Shown one piece after another: positions 49,466 through 49,993 of a DNA stretch of 49,993 nucleotides. Location of the stretch: positions 1-49,993 of the forward strand of contig JBDHTS010000001.1 of the NCBI GenBank assembly GCA_039808845.1, written 5' to 3'. The notes beneath the pieces are model-generated. The model did no database searches. It was not told the origin of the DNA and saw only the letters and a program-made list of their open reading frames with translations. A program made the position numbers and the translations under genes. Source of the stretch: JBDHTS01 sp039808845. Lineage in GTDB: Bacteria; Pseudomonadota; Alphaproteobacteria; Micavibrionales; Micavibrionaceae. Every line of letters begins with the position of its first letter. Positions within the stretch are counted from its first letter, which is position 1.

Positions 49466-49993
49466 ATGATCAAATCCATGACACAAAGCGAGCGGCAGTT
49501 CCGCCACCTGACCCAGTCGGAAAAGCTGGAGGAGTCGGAAGACCCGATCCTCGTCCGCATGACCCTGGCGGCAATCAGCGCCTGCATCGTCGGGTTCGTG
49601 TTGTGGGCGTCCGTCACTAACGTCAACGAAGTGGCGCGGACGCCCGGCGAAATCGTGCCGCAGGGGTTTCAGCAGACCGTCCAGCATCTGGAGGGCGGGA
49701 TCGTCCGTCAGATCCTGGCGCGGGAAGGGCAGGAAGTGCAGAAAGGCCAGATCCTCGCCGTTCTCGATGGAAACGGCGCGCAGCAGGACATGAAGCGCGC
49801 GGCGGCTCATCAGGTGGCGCTTGAACTGCAAAAGGAGCGCCTGCGGGCCTATATCGACGGGCGCCAGCCGGATTTCCGGCGCTTTATCGGACTCGCTGAT
49901 CCGAAAATGATCCAGGACCAGAAAGACGCGTTCGCGGCGATGATGGATGCGCGCGGCAAGGAAAAGGATATTATCCGCGACCAGATCAGTCAG
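49466..49993 (+). CDS. HlyD-type membrane-fusion protein of type I secretion, C-terminus cut by window edge
   Basis: The first 176 residues of the periplasmic adaptor that connects the ABC exporter to an outer-membrane channel. AAGAGGGGC precedes the ATG. Residues 30-50 contain the single transmembrane segment (RMTLAAISACIVGFVLWASV), followed by the family signature TNVNEVARTPGEIVPQGFQQ, then VQHLEGGIVRQILAREGQEV and QKGQILAVLD, the lipoyl half-motif. The remainder is the start of the long coiled-coil hairpin. It is the fourth gene of the secretion operon, 29 bp after the second ABC gene. A TolC-type outer-membrane protein is not in the window. Confidence 0.95.
   Translation, partial: MIKSMTQSERQFRHLTQSEKLEESEDPILVRMTLAAISACIVGFVLWASVTNVNEVARTPGEIVPQGFQQTVQHLEGGIVRQILAREGQEVQKGQILAVLDGNGAQQDMKRAAAHQVALELQKERLRAYIDGRQPDFRRFIGLADPKMIQDQKDAFAAMMDARGKEKDIIRDQISQ

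Overview
The window is chromosomal DNA of a GC-rich Gram-negative bacterium. The best fit is an alphaproteobacterium, probably a deep-branching (Rhodospirillales- or Micavibrio-like) one. Support comes from the class I PHA synthase, LptD, MprF, the neighbourhood tig / clpP / lon / HU, the compact mostly intact core genes, GC-rich palindromic intergenic elements, and a tRNA-His that still encodes G-1 and C73, a feature lost in several other alphaproteobacterial orders. The taxonomic placement is inference.

Layout. 1-5.5 kb: a PHA synthase running off the left edge, an OmpA-type lipoprotein overlapping homoserine dehydrogenase, recJ and tRNA-Glu. 5.5-7.5 kb: a minus-strand lemA / TPM / TPM operon. 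7.5-10 kb: a small conserved-looking ORF, an LpxH-like metallophosphoesterase and a small membrane protein. 10-18 kb, minus strand: kbl and tdh (threonine to glycine), mprF and a DUF4139 protein. Between kbl and tdh lies a lower-GC island with a HicB/HicA-type toxin-antitoxin pair on the opposite strand and a small basic protein. 18-28.4 kb: a DEAD-box helicase, lptD, a membrane-anchored AsmA-like protein, parE, an acyl-CoA thioesterase with a secreted two-domain protein, and glnA. 28.4-31.3 kb: tRNA-His, an NAD(P)HX dehydratase, tRNA-Leu and trigger factor.

31.3-35.0 kb is the most unusual stretch. Between tig and clpP, normally adjacent, sit three lower-GC cargo genes: a protein with a papain/NlpC-P60-like Cys/His pattern, a small secreted protein, and a protein with an HExxH zinc-protease motif. 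They are separated by a frameshifted copy of the tig 3' end and a decayed copy of the clpP leader plus first codons. This looks like a recombination hotspot that has stacked alternative cargo modules, each flanked by homology to tig and clpP. clpX, usually between clpP and lon, is absent from its expected place.

35-43 kb: clpP, lon, HU, a proline iminopeptidase, two tRNA-Val genes, a lipoprotein, a small basic protein, alanine dehydrogenase and tRNA-Asp. 43-50 kb: an apparent type I secretion operon with an 805-residue acidic Gly/Asp-rich surface protein (collagen-like stretch plus three LDPVE...GDID repeats, no RTX repeats), two overlapping ABC exporter genes whose ATPase motifs are degenerate in complementary ways (a likely heterodimer), and a membrane-fusion protein running off the right edge. 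The leader of the surface-protein gene can fold so that its ribosome-binding site is paired.

Short palindromic repeats recur: a two-hairpin GC-rich intergenic element in three copies, a UUCG-loop hairpin directly after tRNA genes, and a perfect 29-bp inverted repeat upstream of alanine dehydrogenase.
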